A DNA stretch of 64,000 nt from Acinetobacter halotolerans (GTDB lineage Bacteria; Pseudomonadota; Gammaproteobacteria; Pseudomonadales; Moraxellaceae): NCBI RefSeq assembly GCF_004208515.1, contig NZ_SGIM01000003.1, positions 1-64,000 on the forward strand, given 5' to 3'. Below the pieces are notes generated by a model. It was not told the DNA's origin, searched no databases, and saw nothing but the letters and a program-made list of their open reading frames with translations. Positions 8,750 through 16,176 of this stretch are shown one piece after another. How positions within the stretch are numbered: position 1 is the stretch's first letter; each line of letters begins with the position of its first letter. The translations under genes and the position numbers were made by a program.

Positions 8750-8823
8750 TCTGTTTTTTCGTATGGGTAGGTGAATGAGACATCTATCCATATCCAAGTC
8801 GTCTCATTGGGCAAACATCTTTT

Positions 8824-11073
8824 ATGTCTCAACCATTATTTAAAAAAGTCGCTTTTATTGGGCTTGGGCTGATCGGATCTAGTCTTGCACGTGTGATTGT
8901 GGTAGAACAACTTGCAGCTCAAATTGTGGCTTCAACACGTTCAAAAAAAACATTAGCAGACGCGCAAGCATTAGGTTTAATTCAACACGGTTATGCAAAT
9001 CCTGAGGAAGCGGTACAGGGGGCAGATTTAATCGTTTTAGCACTCCCTGTGCGGGCAACACAGAAAGTCCTTGAGCAGATCAAGCCTTTTCTTGCGGATA
9101 ATGTCATTATTACGGATGTCGGCAGTACCAAAGGCAATGTTGTAGATGCCGCTAAAGCTGTCTTTGGTGAAAATCTACCAGCTGGATTTGTACCAGGGCA
9201 TCCGATTGCAGGCGCGGAACATACAGGTGTACATGCGGGTAAAGTTGATTTATTTGCAAATCACAAAGTGATTTTGACGCCTCTTCCTAGTAGTGCGGAT
9301 TGGGCAGTTGAGAAGTTGATTCAGCTTTGGTCAGCGGCGAAAGCAGAAGTGATCTGCATGGATGTGACCAAGCATGATGAAGTGTTGGCTCATACCAGTC
9401 ATTTACCACATTTGATGGCATTCAATTTAGTGGAACAACTGGCGAATCGTGAAGATAATTTAGATATTTTCCGTTATGCTGCGGGTGGTTTTAGAGACTT
9501 TTCACGTATCGCGGCCAGTGATCCGCAGATGTGGCATGACATTTTCTTTGCCAATAAAACTGCAATTTTGAAAGCTGTTGATGGTTTCGAACAGCAATTG
9601 TCAGTTTTAAAAAAATTAATTGAACAGGAAGATTCCCAAGCGTTGATGGGTTTACTTGGTCATGCCCAAGCTGCTCGTCAACACTTCAACCATATGTTAG
9701 CCAACAAACCTTTGATGGAGAAAAATAAGGTGACACAGCAATTTAGCATTTTACCGGGAAAGAAAACATTCTCAGGTAAATTCACTGTACCGGGTGACAA
9801 ATCTGTGTCACATCGCTCTATTATGTTTGGCGCTATTGCCGAAGGTACAACGCACGTTACTGGTTTCTTGGAAGGTGAGGATGCATTAGCAACCCTACAA
9901 GCATTCCGTGATATGGGGGTAAGCATTGAAGGTCCAAAGAATGGTGAAGTCACCATTCATGGGGTCGGAATGCACGGTCTAAAAGCACCTGCAAGCGCAT
10001 TATATATGGGTAATTCAGGTACCAGTATGCGTTTATTGTCAGGTATGCTTTCAGCGCAAAAATTTGATTCGGTTATGACGGGCGATGCATCGTTATCTAA
10101 ACGTCCGATGGAACGTATTGCCAAGCCTCTTCGTGAAATGGGTGCGCAAATCCAAACCACAGGTGAGAAAGGTACACCGCCAGTCAGTATTACGGGCAGC
10201 CAAGCATTAAAAGGGATTCAATACGACTTACCAATGGCTTCTGCTCAAGTGAAATCTGGCATTTTATTGGCTGGCTTATGGGCAGAAGGTGAAACTTCTG
10301 TGACTGAACCTGAACCTACACGTGATCATACCGAGCGTATGCTACGGGCTTTTGGCTATGATGTGAAAACTGAGGGCAATAAAATTTCCCTTGTTGGTGG
10401 CGGTAAATTAGTGGGTACGGATATTCAAGTACCTTCAGATATTTCCTCGGCTGCATTCTTTATGGTCGGCGCTGCAATTACTGAAAATGCAGATGTTGTC
10501 CTAGAAGCCGTGGGGATCAATCCAACACGTACGGGTGTAATTGAAATCCTTAAGCAAATGGGTGCAGATATCAGTGTTGAAAATGAACGTATCGCTGGTG
10601 GTGAGCCGATTGCTGATATTCATATCAAAGGGTCGAGAACATTAAAAGGTATTCACATGCCTGAAGATCAAGTGCCTTTAGCAATTGATGAATTCCCCGC
10701 ATTATTTATTGCCGCTGCTTGTGCAGAAGGTCAAACAGTCTTGACGGGGGCTGCTGAGTTACGTGTGAAAGAGTCCGACCGTATCCAAGTGATGGCAGAT
10801 GGTTTGAAAATCATGGGAATTGATTGCACACCAACTGAAGATGGCATCATTATCGAAGGTAAAGGTAAGTCAGGTGATTGGTCAGCAATCTTCGCTGGTG
10901 GTGAGATTGAATCACATCATGACCATCGTATCGCCATGAGCTTTAGTATTGCTGGTTTACGTACTTCAGGCGAGATCACCATTCTGGGTACAGAAACGGT
11001 TGCAACAAGTTTCCCTACATTTACTGAACTAGCAAATACAGCAGGCTTAGATTTACAAGTTGTGAATCCATAA
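8824..11073 (+). CDS. tyrA-aroA: Fused prephenate dehydrogenase and EPSP synthase
   Basis: One 749-residue protein joins two steps of aromatic amino acid synthesis. Residues 1 to about 300 are the NAD(P)-dependent prephenate dehydrogenase (nucleotide loop FIGLGLIGSSLAR, then PGHPIAGAEHTG). Residues about 310-749 are 5-enolpyruvylshikimate-3-phosphate synthase: PGDKSVSHRSIMFGA, GNSGTSMRLLSGM, SAQVKSGILLAGL and ESHHDHRIAMSFSIAG carry the substrate-binding lysine, arginines and serines. The fusion is known in Acinetobacter and Pseudomonas and is one of the better lineage markers of this window. The two domains are intact and in one frame. It follows pheA and is closed by a terminator 40 bases after its stop. 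Confidence 0.96.
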   Translation: MSQPLFKKVAFIGLGLIGSSLARVIVVEQLAAQIVASTRSKKTLADAQALGLIQHGYANPEEAVQGADLIVLALPVRATQKVLEQIKPFLADNVIITDVGSTKGNVVDAAKAVFGENLPAGFVPGHPIAGAEHTGVHAGKVDLFANHKVILTPLPSSADWAVEKLIQLWSAAKAEVICMDVTKHDEVLAHTSHLPHLMAFNLVEQLANREDNLDIFRYAAGGFRDFSRIAASDPQMWHDIFFANKTAILKAVDGFEQQLSVLKKLIEQEDSQALMGLLGHAQAARQHFNHMLANKPLMEKNKVTQQFSILPGKKTFSGKFTVPGDKSVSHRSIMFGAIAEGTTHVTGFLEGEDALATLQAFRDMGVSIEGPKNGEVTIHGVGMHGLKAPASALYMGNSGTSMRLLSGMLSAQKFDSVMTGDASLSKRPMERIAKPLREMGAQIQTTGEKGTPPVSITGSQALKGIQYDLPMASAQVKSGILLAGLWAEGETSVTEPEPTRDHTERMLRAFGYDVKTEGNKISLVGGGKLVGTDIQVPSDISSAAFFMVGAAITENADVVLEAVGINPTRTGVIEILKQMGADISVENERIAGGEPIADIHIKGSRTLKGIHMPEDQVPLAIDEFPALFIAAACAEGQTVLTGAAELRVKESDRIQVMADGLKIMGIDCTPTEDGIIIEGKGKSGDWSAIFAGGEIESHHDHRIAMSFSIAGLRTSGEITILGTETVATSFPTFTELANTAGLDLQVVNP

Positions 11074-11112
11074 TACATTTTGCTTAACGCAAACAGTGAT
11101 CACATTTGAACT

Positions 11113-11150
11113 AAAACCGAGTTAAGTTATTAGCTCGGTTTTTCTTTTTT
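11113..11150 (+). terminator. Terminator of the pheA/tyrA-aroA unit
   Basis: AAAACCGAG (11113-11121) pairs with CTCGGTTTT (11134-11142), followed by a T-rich tail. Confidence 0.85.
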
Positions 11151-11417
11151 ATCGTTTAATTTGTACACCACACTGCATAAAACTCTGCTTGAATATAAGT
11201 ATTTAACGACAAGATATTAATTGGAAAAATATCGATAAAAATAACCAAAAAGTGAGAAATTATAGGTCAATATGAAAATTTTATAATAAGAAACAATAGT
11301 AAATCTAGAAATGGCTAGAAAATTTTACCAAATGTTCTTTGCAAAAAATAAAAAGACAGGAATAATGACGGAAGGGCTGTATTTTCTTATGTTTCGAGAT
11401 ATAAAAAGGATCGTGAA
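11151..11417 (+). promoter_or_regulatory. Intergenic region upstream of the orphan Lrp-type regulator
   Basis: About 270 AT-rich bases. They hold a plausible ribosome site (AAAAGGATCG) just before the Lrp gene and presumably its promoter, but no -35/-10 pair stands out. Lrp-type genes are usually autoregulated, so an operator is expected here; I did not find a clear inverted repeat. Confidence 0.3.
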
Positions 11418-11888
11418 ATGGAACTAGATCGTTTTGACAAACAAATTCTTGAAGTTTTGACACATGAAGATGTAAATCTGAATGAATTGTCAGAACGTAT
11501 TAATCTGTCGGTAAGTTCTGTCCATCGACGTATAAAAAACTTAATTGAATCACAAGTGATGGGTCAACTTAAACGAGAGATTAACTTTAATAAACTAGGT
11601 TTTAGCTTGCATATTCTTTTGCAGGTCTCATTGAGTAAACATGACAGCGAAACTTTCGATAAGTTCTTAGCCGAAATTGAAGACATCCCAGAAGTGACGA
11701 ATGCTTTTTTGGTCACAGGGCAAAGTGCAGATTTTATCTTAGAGCTTGTTGCACGTAACATGGATGACTACAGCGAAATCTTGTTACGTCGTATCGGTAA
11801 GATTGATAGCGTTGTTGCCTTACATTCTAGTTTTGTGATCAAAGAATACAATGTATTTAACTGTTATAAACTTTTAAATAAACTATAA
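11418..11888 (+). CDS. Lrp/AsnC family transcriptional regulator
   Basis: A 156-residue feast/famine regulator. Residues 1-60 are the DNA-binding helix-turn-helix (LDRFDKQILEVL, LNELSERINLSVSSVHRRIKNL), residues 65-145 the ligand-binding RAM domain (HILLQVSLSK, EVTNAFLVTGQSADFILELVA). Proteins of this family form dimers and octamers and respond to amino acids. Here it stands alone between tyrA-aroA and yebC, with terminators on both sides, so its targets are not told by context. It is a different paralogue from the regulator next to putA at 44.1 kb. The C-terminal YNVFNCYKLLNKL tail is unusual and has no assigned role. Confidence 0.88.
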   Translation: MELDRFDKQILEVLTHEDVNLNELSERINLSVSSVHRRIKNLIESQVMGQLKREINFNKLGFSLHILLQVSLSKHDSETFDKFLAEIEDIPEVTNAFLVTGQSADFILELVARNMDDYSEILLRRIGKIDSVVALHSSFVIKEYNVFNCYKLLNKL

Positions 11889-11914
11889 AAAATGCATCTA
11901 TAAAGATGCATTTT
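11889..11914. terminator. Shared terminator between the Lrp gene and yebC
   Basis: AAAATGCATCT (11889-11899) pairs perfectly with AGATGCATTTT (11904-11914) over an ATAA loop. It lies between two convergent genes and can serve both. Confidence 0.8.
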
Positions 11915-11929
11915 CTGACTTTCTAATGA

Positions 11930-12679
11930 TTAGGCATCTAGCTGCTCTAAGACTTCTTCAGAGAATTCAACGTTGGTATAAACGTTTTGAACATCATCTA
12001 AATCTTCAAACATATCAATCATTTTCATGATGAGCTTAGCTTGATCGATATCTGTGATTTCTGCTTTGGTTGATGGACTCATCACAACTTCTGCATTATC
12101 TGACTTTAAGCCAGCAGCACTTAACGCATCTTGCACGTTACCGAAACTTTCTGGTGTTGTGATCACTAAGATCTCATTTTCTGAAACCTCAATATCTTCA
12201 GCACCTGCTTCTAATGCGACATCCATAATTTGATCTTCTAAAGATATATCTTCAAAAGTAATTTCACCGCGTTTGGTAAACATATAAGCAACCGAACCAG
12301 AAGTTCCTAAGTTACCGTTTGTTTTAGAGAAGCAATGACGAACATCTGGCACTGTACGGTTTAAGTTATCTGTCATCGTCTCAACGATCACTGCAACACC
12401 ACCAACACCATAGCCTTCGTAGGTGACTTCTTTTAAATTATCATTATCATCGCCACCAGCACCGCGTTGAATTGCTCGGTTGATGGTATCGCGTGTCATA
12501 TTGACTGAAAGTGCTTTCTCGACTACAGCACGCAGACGGGGGTTGCTTGCCGCATCTGGACCGCCTAATCTGGCAGCAGTTACGATTTCACGGATATATT
12601 TAGTAAAAACCTTGCCGCGACTTGCATCTTGTTTGGCTTTACGATGCTTAATATTGGCCCATTTTGAATGACCCGCCAT
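11930..12679 (-). CDS. yebC: YebC/PmpR family protein
   Basis: A 249-residue cytoplasmic protein of the TACO1/YebC family. Members were first described as transcription regulators and more recently as factors that help ribosomes translate difficult proline stretches. The N-terminal signature [18 protein letters not shown] is exact, followed by [19 protein letters not shown] and the acidic C-terminal domain. The start at 12679 has a GGAG eight bases upstream; the frame is open further upstream, but those residues are not part of the family. The length matches the family. Confidence 0.93.
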   Translation of the reverse strand: MAGHSKWANIKHRKAKQDASRGKVFTKYIREIVTAARLGGPDAASNPRLRAVVEKALSVNMTRDTINRAIQRGAGGDDNDNLKEVTYEGYGVGGVAVIVETMTDNLNRTVPDVRHCFSKTNGNLGTSGSVAYMFTKRGEITFEDISLEDQIMDVALEAGAEDIEVSENEILVITTPESFGNVQDALSAAGLKSDNAEVVMSPSTKAEITDIDQAKLIMKMIDMFEDLDDVQNVYTNVEFSEEVLEQLDA

Positions 12680-12819
12680 GGAAGTAACTCCAAAAAATTT
12701 AAACTCAAAAAGTGACTGAATATTAGCATAGCGATGGTTTCGTTGAAAACTATCGGGCCCTATATTCAAATCTAAATTCTTGTTCAACCCTCAAAGATTG
12801 ATCAAATAAGGGCGATTAC

Positions 12820-13377
12820 TTAGCTAATTTTTACATCTATTCCATATTCAGCATAAAGTGCTTTAATCTTTTCTAAATCTTGTTGTAGATCGTCTGGATA
12901 AATTTTACCTAAAATGCCACCTTGCTTTGTTCGAGGGTTGGCGTACATCAAGATGATTGGAACATTCGCTGCTTTTGCGATATGCCAAAAGCCTGTGCGA
13001 ATGGGTTTGCGTTCCTCGGTGCTTTTTGCACGTGTTGCTTCTGGTGCGATCACAAGGTTAAAGCTATCGTTCTGGTTAAAAAGCTCAACCATTTGCGTCA
13101 CGATATCTTTACTTGCTTTACGATCTACGGCAATACCACCGAGACGTTTCAAAACAGGTTTTAAAGGACCTTTGAATAGTTCTTTTTTGATTAAGGTGTG
13201 GATTTTCAGTTCTAAAATTTCAAATAAAGCCAGAGATAGGATAGTGTCTAGATTGGACGAGTGTTCAAACCCAATGATAACTTGCTTCTTCTCTAAAATT
13301 GTTGGATCAACGTTGTATGCCCAACCTGTCGCTTTAAAGATGGATTTTCCTAAAATTTTTCTCATGGTTATCATCAT
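12820..13377 (-). CDS. PlsC-like 1-acyl-glycerol-3-phosphate acyltransferase family protein
   Basis: A 185-residue acyltransferase of the PlsC/LPLAT fold. The catalytic HX4D box is present as HSSNLD (near residue 40). The second box, usually PEGTR, reads PEATR, so a glycine of the phosphate-binding loop is replaced by alanine. The protein is about 50 residues shorter than classical PlsC and lacks an N-terminal membrane helix, which fits the small soluble PlsC-like proteins with unclear acceptors. Four ATG codons lie within the first five codons, so the start is uncertain by up to four residues. Function in phospholipid synthesis is possible but unproven. Confidence 0.75.
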   Translation of the reverse strand: MMITMRKILGKSIFKATGWAYNVDPTILEKKQVIIGFEHSSNLDTILSLALFEILELKIHTLIKKELFKGPLKPVLKRLGGIAVDRKASKDIVTQMVELFNQNDSFNLVIAPEATRAKSTEERKPIRTGFWHIAKAANVPIILMYANPRTKQGGILGKIYPDDLQQDLEKIKALYAEYGIDVKIS

Positions 13378-13642
13378 TACAGTTTCGTGTCAGCAGTGTA
13401 ATATGAGTTTCCAAGAAAATATATATCCTAAAATTCTAGATAAACAAAATTGGATGTCTTTTTAATGATCAAAACCTCACATATTTTCTTTACTCAATAC
13501 CTAAAGATCAGATAGAATCATCGCAGTTTATGATTTTGCAGACTTTTTTAGTGGTTTGATAAAATCATCTGCTTGTAATTTAAGTTAAATTTGACTAAGA
13601 TCAAGCAACATTTAATCATATAAAAATATGATTCAAGTTCTA

Positions 13643-13719
<77 letters not shown>

Positions 13720-13727
13720 TATAAAAC

Positions 13728-13762
13728 AACCACTTAGGTGTACTAATCCTAAGTGGTTTTTT
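13728..13762 (+). terminator. Terminator after the CAU tRNA
   Basis: AACCACTTAGG (13728-13738) pairs with CCTAAGTGGTT (13748-13758), followed by T residues. Confidence 0.85.
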
Positions 13763-14002
13763 AATGTCCAAATCCCTGTAATCAATATTTAAGAAATTTT
13801 CTATAATTAATAATTCTCCGTCTCCTCGAAACATTACACTTTTTAAAAAGAATGCTTAAAAATCTCTAAAGATCAGATTCTTATCTGCAAAAGATATTGA
13901 ATGCGCGCATTGTTTTCTGTAACGCATATCCAACTTTGATTTGCGGTTGAATGGTTTTATGATTTAATAAATGTATGAACAACAAAACAAAAAGAGAAAA
14001 AT

Positions 14003-14323
14003 ATGAAAATAGCATATCTAGGTGGGTTTAAAGATGGTGAGGTTCTTGTACTGCCAGCCGAGTTAAATGATCCTGTGCAGTTAAATTGGGTGATTCAGCA
14101 TGATGATGTCAGAAAGGCAGAGCAGGACTTGGTTGACCACTCAAACAGGGATTTCACTTTGACCATGAAGAAGAGCCTGATCAATTACAATTTAATGCTG
14201 TTAAAGAAAGATAAAGAGACTCGTTTGTTTTATGTAGAAGAGGGCTTATCAAAAGTTAAAATTTTAGAGCGGCTGAATGAACATTGGAAAAAATCTCAAT
14301 TGGTCGGTTTCGATTTTGATTGA
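14003..14323 (+). CDS. Hypothetical protein, 106 aa
   Basis: A small soluble protein that I do not recognise. The AGAGAAAA sequence ahead of the ATG is an acceptable ribosome site. The protein is charged, starts MKIAYLGGFKDGEVLVLP, has a helical middle (TMKKSLINYNLMLLKKD) and ends with an aromatic/acid tail VGFDFD. No membrane segment, signal peptide or metal site. It is a stand-alone gene between the tRNA and the pilus region; the 280 bases ahead of it hold the tRNA terminator and otherwise only AT-rich sequence. Confidence 0.6.
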   Translation: MKIAYLGGFKDGEVLVLPAELNDPVQLNWVIQHDDVRKAEQDLVDHSNRDFTLTMKKSLINYNLMLLKKDKETRLFYVEEGLSKVKILERLNEHWKKSQLVGFDFD

Positions 14324-14450
14324 TCAAATTTTTATTTTTAAACAAAATTTTGAATTTGAACATCTGACTTATAGTATTCATATAAGCTCTTTATTAAATT
14401 TGAGCCTTTTAAGATGATATGAATAACAGAAAATATTTATGATTTGATTA

Positions 14451-14494
14451 ATGTGCTATTAAATCAAGCTAAGATGTTATTTTTAATAGCACAT
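14451..14494. repeat. Perfect 13-base inverted repeat between convergent genes
   Basis: ATGTGCTATTAAA (14451-14463) and TTTAATAGCACAT (14482-14494) are exact reverse complements with an 18-base loop. There is no T-run directly behind either arm, so it is a poor terminator by itself; it sits downstream of both the 106-residue gene and the pilin-like gene and may protect or end their messages. Confidence 0.6.
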
Positions 14495-14526
14495 GTCAAT
14501 TTTAAATAATGATTTAAACCTCTGCT

Positions 14527-14820
14527 TTAGTAATAACTTGCGATAATCACTGCACTCCTTTCATCGGGTAGAGGCTCTACTTTGATTTCAGTTATACTGT
14601 TTTTCTGTGATTGATTATTTAAATCTTCTAAAGATGTTGATTGGTTATTTATTTTCTTAAATAAATCGTTAATTCTCTCACAATCGGGGTTGTGGTGACG
14701 TGTTGTACATGTATCTTCAACAATATTGCCGTTAAAGTGAATGGTTCCCGTCGCAAAGCTGATTGTCGAAATTGAGATTAATGAAAATACAAATAATAGT
14801 TTATATGATTTTTTATACAT
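14527..14820 (-). CDS. Small secreted pilin-like protein, 97 aa
   Basis: The first 23 residues are a signal peptide (basic MYKKSYK, hydrophobic core, cleavage after SFA). The mature start GTIHFNGNIVEDTC is the donor-strand and first-strand pattern of type 1 pilins, which run Gly-x-Ile-x-Phe-x-Gly and then a Cys. Only about 75 mature residues follow, roughly half of a pilin, with a second Cys pair (CTTRHHNPDC) close by and no C-terminal beta-zipper strand. It could be a small secreted relative used by Acinetobacter or a decayed pilin. It is separated from the pilus operon by 340 bases and a terminator, so it has its own promoter. Confidence 0.6.
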   Translation of the reverse strand: MYKKSYKLLFVFSLISISTISFATGTIHFNGNIVEDTCTTRHHNPDCERINDLFKKINNQSTSLEDLNNQSQKNSITEIKVEPLPDERSAVIIASYY

Positions 14821-15072
14821 GATTATTTCCTTTTATCTATGTATATATTATTAATTAACATGGAAATTCTTATGAAGGCAATATCGAAATAATATATTGA
14901 TTAAATTAATTTTTTAAATGTGATGTGGTTTTGGTTTTATTTTTTTATTGATAATTTTGTCTATTTTTAGTTGTGATAACTGCATCACTAATTGTATTTT
15001 TATTGTGAGTTTTGGGATTTATAAGGGATTCTTATTAAGAGTAACAAGCATGATAATACTGAATAATGATAT
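14821..15072 (-). other. AT-rich spacer between pilin-like gene and pilus operon terminator
   Basis: The part nearest 14820 should hold the promoter of the small pilin-like gene, with an AAGGAAAT ribosome site just upstream of its ATG. The rest has no convincing gene; short open frames here are very hydrophobic AT-rich sequence without ribosome sites. Confidence 0.4.
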
Positions 15073-15099
15073 AAAAAAACCCAATCTATTGATTGGGTT
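15073..15099 (-). terminator. Terminator of the chaperone-usher pilus operon
   Basis: On the minus strand AACCCAATC and GATTGGGTT (15091-15099 and 15078-15086) form a nine-pair stem with a four-base loop, followed by a T-run. Confidence 0.85.
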
Positions 15100-15159
15100 G
15101 GAAAATCTGTTTTTTATTATCAGTGTTTGATCCAAGTGCTTTTAACACACGTATGATTG

Positions 15160-16176
15160 CTAATCGTATTCAATAGTCACTGTTGCCATCGCACGAACTG
15201 TACCTGCACTTACATTATTTGCAGTTTGATAATATTGTGCTGTCAGAGGAACATTGTATTGTACGCTCTCATTAGAGTTTACAGTGCCGATTTCTAGCTT
15301 ATCACCTTTTTTTATCACTTGATTCTTGCTGTCATAATTCCAAAGCAGTTGTACACCTACACCATTCGCTTTGGTTGCAGCAGGGGCAGTATTTGAGAGC
15401 ACCTGATTATTTGTTCCATCTTGTGTGTAATCAAAACTTAGACTAATTAGATTCTTTTCTTCATAACCAGTTGGGTTTTGACCACCATTACAGAGAATAT
15501 TTAAGTCAAAAGTTTGAGGCCCTTGAGTTGACCCTACACCTGTAAATCCTGATTTTGTTACTGTTGGCAGGGTGACGACTTTATTGATATTTCCTTGAAG
15601 CTCACAAGAGGAAGAAGCAATCGTGATCGCATTAGCAAGAACAGTGCTTGTCAGGAACGGGCGAGCTGCATAACCTTGAACATAATAGCTACTATATTGC
15701 CCAGGAACTAAGGCTCCAGAACCAGTTTGCACCGCTGTTTTGACAATTTCTACAACAAAGTAGCCAGGCGCTAAGTTATATACTGTATTCGGTCTAAGTC
15801 CTCCACGAACATATGGATAATAACCAGAGAAATTGGTAGCATTTTCTGCCTCACGATAAAGTCGAATACCAATACCTGGAATATTAGTTGAATAAATACT
15901 ATTACCGAGTGGACTGAGAGGATAGGCTTGATTTAGTTCAGCAATTAAACGGTCGGTTGAATCACAACGATCAACTCGAGTGCCTTTGTCTTCGATTGGA
16001 AAAGTCGCTCTTCGTAAGATTTTCCCTACCTCATCACTTGGACGAACGACAACTCGACCTACTGACATTTTAACATCGTTAGCAGTGTAGCTCGTCATAC
16101 GACAAGCTGCATTTGCCTCTCCATACAAACCAAGACCTGCGGTAAGCAAAACACTGTTTAAGAGTAATTTTTTCAT
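15160..16176 (-). CDS. Fimbrial tip adhesin / minor pilin, 338 aa
   Basis: Two-domain adhesin placed at the tip of a chaperone-usher pilus. A 23-residue signal peptide ends at NAA, followed by a receptor-binding N-terminal domain (to about residue 185) that begins with Cys and contains a YPYVRGGLRPNTVYNLAPG loop. The second half is a pilin domain with the Cys pair (SSCELQGN and NILCNGG) and the final beta-zipper strand GTVRAMATVTIEYD. Its ATG overlaps the usher stop in ATGA, so both are translated together. The receptor is unknown; the N-terminal domain is the part most likely to differ between strains. Confidence 0.85.
   Translation of the reverse strand: MKKLLLNSVLLTAGLGLYGEANAACRMTSYTANDVKMSVGRVVVRPSDEVGKILRRATFPIEDKGTRVDRCDSTDRLIAELNQAYPLSPLGNSIYSTNIPGIGIRLYREAENATNFSGYYPYVRGGLRPNTVYNLAPGYFVVEIVKTAVQTGSGALVPGQYSSYYVQGYAARPFLTSTVLANAITIASSSCELQGNINKVVTLPTVTKSGFTGVGSTQGPQTFDLNILCNGGQNPTGYEEKNLISLSFDYTQDGTNNQVLSNTAPAATKANGVGVQLLWNYDSKNQVIKKGDKLEIGTVNSNESVQYNVPLTAQYYQTANNVSAGTVRAMATVTIEYD

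Noticed and set aside
12680..12787. N-terminal extension of YebC
   Set aside because: The [11 protein letters not shown] start has a good ribosome site and the known family length; the extension is not conserved.
12914..13465. 183-codon plus-strand frame opposite the PlsC-like gene
   Set aside because: The minus-strand frame has the HX4D box; the plus frame has no motif and is Cys/Phe-rich shadow sequence.
14948..15130. 60-codon frame in the spacer between pilin-like gene and pilus terminator
   Set aside because: It runs through the pilus terminator stem, has no ribosome site and is a hydrophobic AT-rich frame.
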